NCBI GenBank assembly: GCA_963727495.1 | Contig: CAVSGQ010000007.1 | Coordinates: 62,001-126,000 of the forward strand | Source of the DNA: Actinophytocola sp963727495 | GTDB taxonomy: Bacteria; Actinomycetota; Actinomycetes; Mycobacteriales; Pseudonocardiaceae | Direction: 5' to 3' | DNA length: 64,000 nucleotides | Shown here: one piece after another, positions 1-7,482 of the stretch | How positions within the stretch are numbered: the first letter of the stretch is position 1 | Layout of the letters: each line of letters starts with the position of its first letter | Notes under the pieces: model-generated | The model's input: only the letters and a program-made list of their open reading frames with translations | Database searches by the model: none | What the model was told of the DNA's origin: nothing | Program-made: the position numbers and the translations under genes

Positions 1-624
1 GACTCCTCGTGCTGCACGCCGTCGCGGTCGTCGTAGAGCACCAGGTGCGGGTGCGGGATCCACACGCCGTCGGCGTCGCCGACCCTGGTGGCGACCACGT
101 CGGGGGCGGCGGTGAACTTCTCGAAGATGGGCGAGAGGGTGCCGTCGAACTCGTCGATCCGCACCCCCGGGTAGTGCAGCGACACCACCCGGGGCGGGTT
201 GCCGTCGATCAGCCGCACCGACGCCGGGTCGCCGAGCAGCGCGGGCACCCGCACGTCGAAGGCGGCCTGCGCGCGGGCCTCGTCGAGGGTGGCGGCGCGC
301 TCCCCGGGCAGCTCGGGGTCGGCGGAGGGCGCCACCGGGGCGGGCTGGTAGTGGACCTCGACGCCGCCGATGCGCAGGAAGTCGAACACCGCGGCGCGCA
401 CCGTCGGCGAGACCGCCATCGCGACGGCCAGCGCCAGCAGCAGGGCCATCGCGGCCGCGACGAGCCTGGGCACCAGCCGGGCCGCCGCGGGTCGGGACCG
501 TCCGGGACGCGGGTTCGTCCAGCCGGGCCAGTACGGCGGCCGCCAGGTCCGCGGGTGGTTCGGGCGTCGCGATCCGGCCGCCGAGCTCGCGCAGGGCGGC
601 CTCGACGCGCTCGTCACCGGTCAC
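1..624 (-). CDS. Membrane anti-sigma-like protein, partial, apparent frameshift
   Basis: This is the likely membrane partner of the ECF sigma factor just upstream. It begins at a GTG (622-624) that overlaps the sigma stop codon by 11 bp, so the two are translationally coupled. The first ~37 residues (VTGDERVEAALRELGG...) are cytoplasmic and helical. The frame then breaks at a CCC run at about 511-513. Removing one C gives LDEPRPGRSRPAAARLV followed by a hydrophobic helix (VAAAMALLLALAVAMAVS) and an extracytoplasmic domain that leaves the window at base 1. One cytoplasmic segment, one membrane helix and an outer domain is the usual anti-sigma layout. I see no zinc-binding HxxxCxxC motif, so it is not a classic ZAS protein. 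The function is inferred from position and topology. Confidence 0.6.
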   Translation of the reverse strand, partial: MTGDERVEAALRELGGRIATPEPPADLAAAVLARLDEPASRTVPTRGGPAGAQARRGRDGPAAGAGRRDGGLADGARRGVRLPAHRRRRGPLPARPGGALRRPRAARGARRHPRRGPRAGRLRRAGARAARRPGVGAADRRQPAPGGVAALPGGADRRVRRHPLAHLREVHRRPRRGRHQGRRRRRRVDPAPAPGALRRPRRRAARGV

Positions 625-1219
625 TGGCCACCTCCTCCACGAGTCGGGCCGGCAGTGCCCGGCGCAGCTTGGCGATCGCCCGGGACAGCCGGGACTTCAC
701 CGAGCCGCGCGGCCAGCCGAGCACCTCGGCGGTCTCCGCCTCGGACAGGTCGAGGAAGTACCGGCAGGTCAGCACCTGGCGGTCGCGGTGGGGCATCCTG
801 CCGACCGCGGCCAGCAGCCGCGCCCGTGCGTCCGCAGCGACGGCCGCCTGGTCGGGCCGCACCGGGTCCACGTCCGGCTCGGCCAGGCGCAGCTCCAGCG
901 AGCGCCGCCGGCGCGAGCCGCGGTGGAGGTTGCGCGCCTCGTTGGCGACGATGCGCAGCAGCCACGGCCGGAACGGCGCGCCCGCACGGAACGAGCCGAG
1001 GCCGCGGTAGGCCTTGACGAACGCCTCCTGCACGACGTCGTCGGCCTCGTCGCCGGCGCCGAGCAGGTAGGCGGTCCGGTGTGCGAGCGCGCCGTAGCGC
1101 GCGACCAGGAGCGCGTACGCGTTCCGGTCGCCGGCGCGGGCCCGGTCCACCGCCTCGTCGTCGGGTGTGTCGCCGGGTGTGGTGCTGTCCGTGGGCGTTC
1201 CTCCTCGACCACTCCTCAT
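614..1219 (-). CDS. ECF-family RNA polymerase sigma factor
   Basis: An alternative sigma factor of about 201 residues that redirects RNA polymerase to stress-type promoters. Region 2 is visible as DEADDVVQEAFVKAYRGL (-10 recognition and core binding). Region 4 holds a helix-turn-helix, LSEAETAEVLGWPRGSVKSR (-35 recognition). There is no region 1.1 or 3, as expected for the ECF group. I chose the ATG at 1219; an in-frame start also exists at 1246 and neither has a strong ribosome site. The downstream membrane protein overlaps its stop and is probably its anti-sigma factor. The divergent gene at 1282 shares a short intergenic region with an inverted GGAAC-type repeat, which suggests autoregulation. 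Confidence 0.9.
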   Translation of the reverse strand: MRSGRGGTPTDSTTPGDTPDDEAVDRARAGDRNAYALLVARYGALAHRTAYLLGAGDEADDVVQEAFVKAYRGLGSFRAGAPFRPWLLRIVANEARNLHRGSRRRRSLELRLAEPDVDPVRPDQAAVAADARARLLAAVGRMPHRDRQVLTCRYFLDLSEAETAEVLGWPRGSVKSRLSRAIAKLRRALPARLVEEVASDR

Positions 1220-1236
1220 ACACCGTCCGGCGCCGC

Positions 1237-1255
1237 GGGGTTCCACCGGAACCCC
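1237..1255. promoter_or_regulatory. GGAAC inverted repeat between divergent sigma and YtkA-like genes
   Basis: A near-perfect palindrome GGGGTTCC-ACC-GGAACCCC sits between the ECF sigma gene (minus) and the secreted protein gene at 1282 (plus). GGAAC is the usual -35 core for ECF sigma factors and here one copy faces each way, about 20-30 bp from each start codon. I infer a symmetric, possibly autoregulated ECF promoter. A simple hairpin without function is the alternative. Confidence 0.4.
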
Positions 1256-1281
1256 GGACGGGGTGGCGGTGTAGTCAGGGC

Positions 1282-1935
1282 ATGAGGCGAATCATCGCGG
1301 TGCTGGGGGCGGTGCTGGCCGCCGGCCTGCTCGCGCCGGTGCCGGCGTCGGCGAAGGGGAACTGGGAGGAGACCCTGCTCGACCCGCCGCCGGGCCGGGT
1401 CGAGGCGGGCGTGACCTACACGTTGGGCTACTGGATCCTCCAGCACGGGTCCTACCCGTACCGGGACGGCGACCTCGGTCCCACGTCGCTGGTGGCCACC
1501 GGGCACGACGGCGAGACCGTGGAGTTCGCCGGCACGCCGGCGCCGACGGCGGGGCACTACGTCGCGGAGGTCGTCTTCCCCCACGACGGCACCTGGTACC
1601 TCGGCTCGAAGCACGGCGTCCTGATGCCCGACCCGCTGGTCGCGACCGTCACGGTGCCGGGCGGGGTGGACATCGCGGCCAGCCAGGTGCGCGACCGCGA
1701 GCCGTACGCGTGGGGCACGGTCCGCCCGTCGTTCCCGCCGGTCGAGACGGACGCCGCGGTGGCCCCGCCCGCCGGCCCGCCCAGCACCGCGCCCCGGGGC
1801 GGGTCGGGGCGCCAGGCGGGGGCCGCACGTACGGCGGACCCCGGGCTGCCGGTGGGCCTGGTGCTCGCCGCGGGGGCCGCCACGGTCGGCTTCGCGGCAT
1901 GGCTGGCGCGCCGCCACGCCCGCGCGAACCGCTGA
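1282..1935 (+). CDS. Secreted, membrane-anchored YtkA-like domain protein
   Basis: A 217-residue exported protein of unknown role. Residues 1-25 form a signal peptide (MRRIIAVLGAVLAAGLLAPVPASA, cleavage after ASA). The middle (about 28-135) resembles the YtkA-like fold: an early LGYWILQHGSYPY stretch and a later AGHYVAEVVFPHDGTWYLG stretch, like the QhG and PGxYxAxVtFP motifs of that family. A proline/glycine-rich linker follows, then a C-terminal membrane helix (VGLVLAAGAATVGFAAWLA) and an Arg-rich tail. It would sit outside the membrane, tethered at its C-terminus. It is divergent from the ECF sigma gene with a shared palindromic region, so it may be a target of that sigma factor. The family assignment is from pattern memory only. 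Confidence 0.7.
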   Translation: MRRIIAVLGAVLAAGLLAPVPASAKGNWEETLLDPPPGRVEAGVTYTLGYWILQHGSYPYRDGDLGPTSLVATGHDGETVEFAGTPAPTAGHYVAEVVFPHDGTWYLGSKHGVLMPDPLVATVTVPGGVDIAASQVRDREPYAWGTVRPSFPPVETDAAVAPPAGPPSTAPRGGSGRQAGAARTADPGLPVGLVLAAGAATVGFAAWLARRHARANR

Positions 1936-1938
1936 TCC

Positions 1939-3453
1939 GAAAATCGATGGTGAGTGGGCAGGCCGAAGGCACCCGGCGTAGCGCAGCGGAGCCGGGTTGG
2001 TGGTGCTGGTTCAGGCTGCGGGTTCGAGGGTGACTCGGTAGCCCAGGGCGTTGAGTTGGCTGATGTGGTTGCGGATCTTGCGTTGGGTGTTGGTGTGCTG
2101 GGCGAAGTAGTCGGCGCCGAGGTCGTGGAATCGGGCGTTGGGGTCGGACAGTAGGTGCCAGATGATCACGAGGATGGAGCGGCCGACCGCGACGATGGCC
2201 TTCTTGGCGCCGCCGCGACGGGCGATGCGCCGGTAGCGCTCGCCGAGGAAGGTGTTGGTCTTGCTGGCGGCGACGGCGGCCTCGCCCAGGATCCGGGCCA
2301 GGTAGGGGTTGCCGTGGCCGGTGGCGCCGGCGCCTTTCTTCTTGCCGGCCGACTCGGACACCCCGGGTGCGAACTTGGCCCAGGAGCACAGGTGGCCGGG
2401 GGTGGGGAAGCGGGTCATGTCCAGGCCGATCTCGGCGATGGCCACCTGTGCGGCGGTGCGTCCGACGCCGGTGATCTCATCGAGTTGGTCGACCACTGTG
2501 GCGAAAGGGGTGATCAGCTCCTCGGTCTTGGCGTCGACGCGGGCGATGTCGGCGGTGACGGCGTCCACCCGGGCCAGCATGGTGGACAGCAGGAACGCGT
2601 GGTGATCGGTGAAGTAGCCGGTGAAAGCCTCCTCCAGTCTGGGGATCTTGCGGCGCATCGAGGCACGGGCCAACTGCGCGAGCACCTTCGGGTCACGCTC
2701 ACCGGTGGCCAGCGCGGCCAGCATGGCCCGCCCGGACACCCCGAAGATGTCCGAGACCACCACCGACAACTTGATCTGGGCGTCCTCCAGCAGCTTCTCC
2801 ACCCGCTGTTTCTCCGCCGTGCACGCCTCGACCAGATCACGCCGGTACCGGGTCAGATCCCGCAACCGGCGAATCGGCGAGGGCGGCACGAAACTGGGGC
2901 GGATCATCTGCCGCTCAGCCACCTTGCACAACCACACCGCGTCCAACCGGTCGGTCTTCGGACGGCCGGGCAGATGCTTGACGTCGCGGGCGTTGACCAG
3001 CCAGACATCGAACCCGTGCGCCTCCAGCAGGTAGAACACCGGCTTCCAGTAGTCCGATGTGGACTCCATGACCACCCGTGTCACGCCCAACGCGGTCAGT
3101 CGATCCGCCAGCACCAGCAACGAGCGGGTCATCGTCGAGTACGGCCGCACCTCCTGCAGCCGCTTGCCCGGGCGGGCTTGGTCCGGCACCCGGACACAAC
3201 ACATCACCTCGGCCTTACCGATGTCCAACGCGGCCACCCGCGCGACGATCTCCTCGCTGTCCTGCGTCTGCTCCAACATCGGTCCTCCTCGCTACCGGGC
3301 GGCTGCCCGCGGGAGCCCAGGCGACAACGAATCTGATCCGCGTGCTCGAAGCAACAATCAAGGGCCCAGCAGCGGCTCCCAGCGTCCGACTAACCCACGG
3401 CCTCACACGACCACGGAGGCGACGACGTCAGCGGGCAACCAACCCCGATTTTC
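1939..3453 (-). mobile_element. IS110-family insertion sequence
   Basis: An intact single-gene element. The ends are estimated from an 8-bp inverted match (GAAAATCG at 1939-1946, CGATTTTC at 3446-3453); IS110 ends are often poorly marked, so they are tentative. The transposase runs leftwards with about 165 bp of noncoding DNA before its start and about 70 bp after its stop, the arrangement of the IS110 group, where the long 5' region encodes the bridge RNA. It has landed between the YtkA-like gene and a tandem repeat array, separating two genes that would otherwise converge. Confidence 0.7.
2011..3279 (-). CDS. IS110-family transposase (DEDD recombinase)
   Basis: A 422-residue transposase, full length for the family. 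The N-terminal RuvC-like DEDD domain shows D19 in VAALDIGKAEVMC, the VVMESTSDYWKP glutamate and the KTDRLDAVWL aspartate. The C-terminal Tnp20 domain shows ITGVGRTAAQVAIAEIG and a serine-bearing GVSESAGKKKGAG stretch. IS110 enzymes cut and rejoin DNA with these two composite domains, guided by an RNA transcribed from the element. The frame is intact and the residues above are present, so it may be active. Start ATG at 3279 is preceded by GAGGAGG. Confidence 0.95.
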   Translation of the reverse strand: MLEQTQDSEEIVARVAALDIGKAEVMCCVRVPDQARPGKRLQEVRPYSTMTRSLLVLADRLTALGVTRVVMESTSDYWKPVFYLLEAHGFDVWLVNARDVKHLPGRPKTDRLDAVWLCKVAERQMIRPSFVPPSPIRRLRDLTRYRRDLVEACTAEKQRVEKLLEDAQIKLSVVVSDIFGVSGRAMLAALATGERDPKVLAQLARASMRRKIPRLEEAFTGYFTDHHAFLLSTMLARVDAVTADIARVDAKTEELITPFATVVDQLDEITGVGRTAAQVAIAEIGLDMTRFPTPGHLCSWAKFAPGVSESAGKKKGAGATGHGNPYLARILGEAAVAASKTNTFLGERYRRIARRGGAKKAIVAVGRSILVIIWHLLSDPNARFHDLGADYFAQHTNTQRKIRNHISQLNALGYRVTLEPAA

Positions 3454-3519
3454 ACCCCTCAACGGGCGCCCCACCAGGGACACAGTGACTAACCCGGTCG
3501 ACTCCGCGGCGCCCGCCCA
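3280..3519 (-). other. Noncoding 5' region of IS110 element, candidate bridge-RNA locus
   Basis: No coding potential is visible between the transposase start and the repeat array. The first ~170 bp probably belong to the element. In the IS110 group this is where the bridge RNA is encoded, and several short self-complementary stretches occur here, but I could not fold it or match its loops to target and donor sequences. The remainder (about 3454-3519) is chromosomal spacer leading into the repeats. Confidence 0.35.
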
Positions 3520-3760
3520 CCCACCCGACCCCCGGGCACCGACGAGCCGACCTCCGGCATCGACGAGCCGACCCCCGGCACCGTCGAGTCGACCCCTGGC
3601 ACGGTCGAGCCGACCCCTGGCATCGGTGAGTCGGCCCGTGAGTAGAAGTCGGGCGATCGCGTGAGAGGTCGGCTCGGCCACGTGAGAGGTCGGGTCGACC
3701 GCGTGAGAGGTCGGGTCGGGTGTGTGGGGGGGTCGGGTCGGCGGGGTGGGGTGGGGTGGG
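3520..3760. repeat. Inverted array of 21-bp tandem intergenic repeats
   Basis: Six units of exactly 21 bp (3520-3645; core CGAGCCGACCCC-TGGCA) are followed after 15 bp by four or more units in the opposite orientation (3661-3744; core GTGAGAGGTCGGGTCGACC). The right-arm unit is approximately the reverse complement of the left-arm unit, so the whole could fold as a long imperfect hairpin. It ends right at the stop codon of the transglycosylase gene. The same unit recurs at 30985-31208 and 60424-60465, each time directly 3' of genes. Because 21 is a multiple of three, all frames read through as heptapeptide repeats; I regard these as non-coding. Confidence 0.85.
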
Positions 3761-4414
3761 TCAGCTGGTGGGGGGCTTGCCGTGCCAGGCGGCGCGCCAG
3801 GTCTTCGGGCCGAGCAGCCCGGAGGTCCTGATGCCGTTGGCCCGCTGGAGGGCGAGCACCGCGGCCCGGGTCTTGGCGTAGTAGCACCCGGTGCCCTGGA
3901 AGTCGTAGCCGAACGCGTTCATCCGCAGCTGCCAGGCACGCAGCGCCCGGTCGCAGTCGCCGTAGGAGTAGACCGTGCCCGGCCATGGCGGCATGCCGGT
4001 CGACGCGGGCGCCGCGCCGCCCCCGATGTAGGCCGCCTCGGCCCGCGTCGGGATCCGCCTGCTGCGCGCGTGCCCGTCCTCGCGCAGGCCGAGGGACCGC
4101 GCGCACGTCCACGGCTGCCAGCCGCGCATCCGGTACAGGTACAGCGCGCGGTAGTCCTGCTCGCGCGGGGCGGCGAGGTGCGGGTAGCCAGTGCCGCCGA
4201 CGCTGCGCCAGGTGGGCAGGTCGAACTGGTAGGCGCCGTAGTAGCCGCCGTGGCCGGCCACGACGTCGTAGCGGCCGCCGGCCTCGCACATCCGCAGCCG
4301 GGCCCAGTCGCTCGCGGGCGGGTCGGCGGTCGCGGCCGCGCTCGACGCGAGCTGCAGGCCCGCGGCGGCGGCCACGACCAGCAGGGAACGGGCAAGCGTG
4401 CGTCTTCCGCTCAT
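3761..4414 (-). CDS. Secreted Rpf-like transglycosylase with peptidoglycan-binding domain
   Basis: A 217-residue exported cell-wall enzyme. Residues 1-31 are a signal peptide ending ...SSAAATA-DPP. A transglycosylase-like (resuscitation-promoting factor) domain follows at about 33-110: DWARLRMCEAGGRYD with the catalytic glutamate, then YYGAYQFDLPTWRSVGG. The C-terminal part (about 145-212) is a peptidoglycan_binding_1 type repeat (DRALRAWQLRMNAFGY, AVLALQRANGI, LGPKTWRAAW). It would cleave glycan strands and influence growth or spore revival. A possible promoter lies upstream on the minus strand: TTGACC, a 17-bp spacer, then TGTGAC. I looked for a c-di-AMP riboswitch, common before such genes, and did not find one. 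Confidence 0.9.
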   Translation of the reverse strand: MSGRRTLARSLLVVAAAAGLQLASSAAATADPPASDWARLRMCEAGGRYDVVAGHGGYYGAYQFDLPTWRSVGGTGYPHLAAPREQDYRALYLYRMRGWQPWTCARSLGLREDGHARSRRIPTRAEAAYIGGGAAPASTGMPPWPGTVYSYGDCDRALRAWQLRMNAFGYDFQGTGCYYAKTRAAVLALQRANGIRTSGLLGPKTWRAAWHGKPPTS

Positions 4415-4624
4415 GACTGTCGACGGTAGGCCGATGTCACAGCAGTCACAACCGCAACGGTCAACACTTCAGCCTCGCACATCACTCCTGTTTCACCCGG
4501 TAGCGACACGCCGAACATTCCCTGGCTGGTAGAGCACCGTTTGGCATCAGGTCGGTGGAGTCGATCACAGGCTGTCGGCGGCCCGCTAAGGTCCCCGCGT
4601 GCCGGTTGCGGGATGGAGGGTTCG

Positions 4625-6049
4625 ATGAGCGTCGTCGATGACCAGGAGGCGGTCGGCAGCGCGCCGGACCGGCGCCGCGAGCAGCGCGGCTGGGTGTTCT
4701 ACGACTGGGCCAACTCGGTGTTCCCGACCTCGGTCATCACCGTGTTCGGCGCGCTCTACCTCACCGCGGTCGCCGCCGATGCGGCCATGGCCGACACCGC
4801 CACCAACGGCCCGAACCCCTGCCCGGCCGACGGCGACGGCGGCACCAACAAGCTGGTGAACTGCCAGATCGAGGTGTTCGGCTGGCACTTCCAGGCCGGC
4901 TCGCTGTGGGGCTACCTGCTCGCCGCGGCCACCGTCGTGCAGGTGCTGATCGTGCCGCTGATGGGCGCCATCGCCGACCGCACGCAGAACAAGAAGCGCA
5001 TGCTGGCGATCTTCGCGTTCGGCGGCGCCGCGGCGACCACGCTGATGTCCCTGATCAGCGGCACCAACTGGCAGCTCGGCGTGATCCTGTTCGTGCTGGG
5101 CAACATCGGCTACGGCACGTCGGTGGTGATCTACTACGCCTTCATCCCGGAGATCGCCACCGCCGACGAGCGCGACGGGCTGTCCACCCGCGGCTGGGCG
5201 TTCGGCTACCTCGGCAGCGGCTGCGCGCTGCTGCTGCAACTGGGCATCTACCTCGCGCACGACGCGCTCGGTCTCACCGAGGGCAACGCCGCCCAGATCG
5301 CGTTCCTGATGTCGGGCCTGTGGTGGGCCGGGTTCACGCTGATCCCGCTGCGGCGCCTGCGCAACCACCAGCGCCCGCACGGCGGCGAGCACGGCGCGGG
5401 CGTGCTCACCGGCGGGTTCCGCGAGCTGGCGGGCACGATCAAGCTGGCCAGGGCCTACCCGCTGACCCTCGCGTTCCTCGGTACGTACCTGATCTACACC
5501 GACGGCATCGCCACCGTGGCCAACGTGTCCGCGCAGTACGGCAGCGAGGAGCTGAACTTCTCCAACACGGTGCTGATCGGCACGATCCTGATCGTGCAGT
5601 TCGTGGCGTTCTTCGGCGGCGTGCTGCACGGCCTGGTCGCCCGCCGGCTCGGCGCCAAGCGCACGATCATGCTGAGCCTGGGCGTGTGGGTGCTGGTGGT
5701 CGGCGCGGCCTACTTCGTGCAGGCCGGGCAGGAGGTGCAGTTCTTCGCGCTGGCCGCGGGGATCGGCCTGGTGCTCGGCGGCACGAACGCGCTGTCCCGG
5801 TCGCTGTTCAGCCAGATGGTGCCGGCCGGAAAGGAGGCCCAGTACTTCTCGATCTACGAGATCGGCGAGCGGGCCACCTCGTGGATGGGTCCGGCGCTGT
5901 TCGCGGCGGTCGCCGGGGCGACGGGCTCGTACCGGCCGGCGATCATCTCGCTGGTGGTCTTCTTCTTCGTCGGCCTGGTGCTGATGTTCTTCGTGCCGGC
6001 CCGCCGGGCGATCCGCGCGGTCGGCAACCCGGAGCCCGCGGTCCTGTAG
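4625..6049 (+). CDS. MFS transporter, UMF1/Atg22-like
   Basis: A 474-residue permease with about twelve hydrophobic helices. The N-terminal motif RGWVFYDWANSVF is the signature of the UMF1/Atg22-like branch of the major facilitator superfamily. The cytoplasmic loop ADRTQNKKRM matches the MFS loop 2-3 pattern, and the loop GGTNALSRSLFSQMVP is also typical. Members are thought to export amino acids or small metabolites, but the substrate here is unknown. Start ATG at 4625 follows GGAGGG by 7 bp; an upstream in-frame ATG at 4613 is less well placed. It is followed after 27 bp by thymidine kinase on the same strand, perhaps cotranscribed. Confidence 0.88.
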   Translation: MSVVDDQEAVGSAPDRRREQRGWVFYDWANSVFPTSVITVFGALYLTAVAADAAMADTATNGPNPCPADGDGGTNKLVNCQIEVFGWHFQAGSLWGYLLAAATVVQVLIVPLMGAIADRTQNKKRMLAIFAFGGAAATTLMSLISGTNWQLGVILFVLGNIGYGTSVVIYYAFIPEIATADERDGLSTRGWAFGYLGSGCALLLQLGIYLAHDALGLTEGNAAQIAFLMSGLWWAGFTLIPLRRLRNHQRPHGGEHGAGVLTGGFRELAGTIKLARAYPLTLAFLGTYLIYTDGIATVANVSAQYGSEELNFSNTVLIGTILIVQFVAFFGGVLHGLVARRLGAKRTIMLSLGVWVLVVGAAYFVQAGQEVQFFALAAGIGLVLGGTNALSRSLFSQMVPAGKEAQYFSIYEIGERATSWMGPALFAAVAGATGSYRPAIISLVVFFFVGLVLMFFVPARRAIRAVGNPEPAVL

Positions 6050-6076
6050 ATCCGGCGGTGGATAGGGTGGCGGCTC

Positions 6077-6814
6077 GTGGAACCCATGCCGCCCTACCTC
6101 GACGATCCGACCGACGCGCTGTCCTCGGTGCCCGCCGCCGGGTCGCGGCGGGCGGCGCCGGTCGTGGGTCACCTGCGCTTCTACTACGGACCGATGGACT
6201 GCGGGAAGTCGACGCTCGCGCTGCAGGTCGACCACAACCAGGCGCGGCAGGGGCGCAAGGGGCTGCTGCTGGTCCACCACGACCGGTCGGGCAGGGCGCA
6301 GATCACCAGCAGGATCGGGATCACCCGCAGCGCGATCGAGGTGCACACCGGCGTCGACGTCCGCGACCTCGTGCGTGCCCGCTGGGCCGAGGGGGTCCGG
6401 GTCGACTACCTCATCGTCGACGAGGCCCAGTTCCTGGCGCCCGAGCAGGTCGACCAGCTCGCCGAGCTCGCCGACGACGTGCAGGTCGACGTGTACTGCT
6501 TCGGCATCGCGACCGACTTCCGCAGCCGGCTGTTCCCGGGCTCGCGGCGGCTGTTCGAGCTCGCCGACGACCTGGAGCCGGTGCAGGTGGACGTGCTGTG
6601 CTGGTGCGGGCTGCCGGCCCGGTTCAACGCCCGCGTGGTCGGCGGGGAGGTGATCCGCGCCGGCGACACCGTCCTCGTGGCGGACACGGAACGTGAGTCA
6701 CCAGATTCCGCCGGTGCGACTACGGTTCGTTACCAGGTACTGTGCAGACGGCATTTCCGGCTCGGTGACCTCGGGCCCGCGGTGGCCGCGCAGGGCCAGC
6801 TCAGCCTCGCCTGA
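6077..6814 (+). CDS. tdk: Thymidine kinase
   Basis: Phosphorylates thymidine to dTMP in nucleotide salvage. A Walker A motif GPMDCGKST lies at about residues 38-46. The Walker B-like region YLIVDEAQFL carries the catalytic glutamate, and VYCFGIATDFRSRLF is the lasso region. A zinc-binding pair is partly seen in VLCWCGLPARF (Cys-x-Cys), with a later Cys-x-x-His near the end (LCRRHF). At 245 residues it is slightly longer than E. coli Tdk because of an N-terminal extension of about 30 residues. Start is GTG 6077; an ATG at 6086 is in frame. Confidence 0.92.
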   Translation: MEPMPPYLDDPTDALSSVPAAGSRRAAPVVGHLRFYYGPMDCGKSTLALQVDHNQARQGRKGLLLVHHDRSGRAQITSRIGITRSAIEVHTGVDVRDLVRARWAEGVRVDYLIVDEAQFLAPEQVDQLAELADDVQVDVYCFGIATDFRSRLFPGSRRLFELADDLEPVQVDVLCWCGLPARFNARVVGGEVIRAGDTVLVADTERESPDSAGATTVRYQVLCRRHFRLGDLGPAVAAQGQLSLA

Positions 6815-6967
6815 GGCCATCAGGAGCATCGGTCTCGCCCGGATGGGCGATGTATGGGCCAATCCTGAGACAGGTGCGTCACGAACATGTTTAAGCACCG
6901 TCTTCACGGTGGAAACTTGTGTATCGGGGAGACCGGAGATCACCCTGAGCAACCGAGTGTGGCAGGC

Positions 6968-6995
6968 GGGAACGAAATGGCGCACTCCGACGTTG
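6968..6995 (+). promoter_or_regulatory. SigR-type promoter of rbpA
   Basis: GGGAAC (6968-6973), exactly 18 bp, then GTTG (6992-6995) matches the actinomycete SigR thiol-stress consensus GGGAAT-N18-GTT. It would start transcription near 7000, about 55 bp before the rbpA ATG. SigR control of rbpA is known in Streptomyces. Confidence 0.75.
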
Positions 6996-7057
6996 CTCTT
7001 GGTGAGCACCACCCTGGTTCGAGCCGGGAGCCTCGAACCGAACGAAAGGACGTCGCG

Positions 7058-7402
7058 ATGGCCGACCGTGTACTCCGTGGAAGCCGACTTGGCGCGGTCA
7101 GCTACGAGACCGATCGTAACCACGATCTCGCGCCACGCCGCACCATCCGCTACGCGTGTCCCAAGGACCACGAGTTCGAGGTTCCGTTCTCGGACGACGC
7201 CGAGGTCCCCGCGGTGTGGGAATGCCGCCTGCACGGCACCGCCTCGAAGCTGATCGACGGCACCGAGCCGGAGGCCAAGAAGGTCAAGCCGCCGCGCACC
7301 CACTGGGACATGCTGCTCGAGCGCCGGAGCATTCCGGAGCTCGAGGACCTGCTGGACGAGCGCCTGCAGGAGCTGAAGGTGCGTCGCAGCCGATCCGCGT
7401 AA
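7058..7402 (+). CDS. rbpA: RNA polymerase-binding protein RbpA
   Basis: A 114-residue actinobacterial factor that binds the principal sigma factor and stabilises the open promoter complex. The sequence shows MADRVLRGSRLGAVSYETD (N-terminal tail), a core RbpA domain with YACPKDHEFEVPFSDDAEVP and WECRLHG (the two cysteines sit where some homologues bind zinc), a basic linker (EAKKVKPPRTHWDMLLERR) and the C-terminal sigma-interaction helix RSIPELEDLLDERLQELK. Length and order are normal. Start ATG 7058 follows GAAAGGA. A SigR-like promoter lies upstream and a strong bidirectional hairpin downstream. Confidence 0.97.
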   Translation: MADRVLRGSRLGAVSYETDRNHDLAPRRTIRYACPKDHEFEVPFSDDAEVPAVWECRLHGTASKLIDGTEPEAKKVKPPRTHWDMLLERRSIPELEDLLDERLQELKVRRSRSA

Positions 7403-7424
7403 GCCCTCCCGCGGCTTACCAGCG

Positions 7425-7476
7425 CCGAGTGCCACATTCCGGGATCCGCCCGTCCCGAGGTGTGGCACTCGGCGTA
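7425..7476. terminator. Bidirectional hairpin between rbpA and cupin gene
   Basis: CGCCGAGTGCCACA (7425-7438) and TGTGGCACTCGGCG (7463-7476) are perfect 14-bp inverted arms around a 24-nt loop. It lies between two convergent genes, so it can terminate both. No T-tract follows, which is common in this group. Confidence 0.8.
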
Positions 7477-7482
7477 TGCGCG

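Noticed and set aside
1939..3453. Target-site duplication flanking the IS110 element
   Set aside because: No direct repeat could be found, as expected for IS110 elements, so the ends remain approximate.
3520..3744. CRISPR-like array
   Set aside because: Repeats are contiguous without unique spacers and appear in both orientations; no cas genes are present.
4520..4550. tRNA-like stretch (CTGGCTGGTAGAGCACC)
   Set aside because: It resembles a D-arm only; no matching acceptor, anticodon or TpsiC arms follow.
4415..4624. c-di-AMP (ydaO) riboswitch upstream of the Rpf-like gene
   Set aside because: The conserved helices and sequence blocks of that class are not visible in the ~200 bp upstream; a short protein-type promoter fits better.
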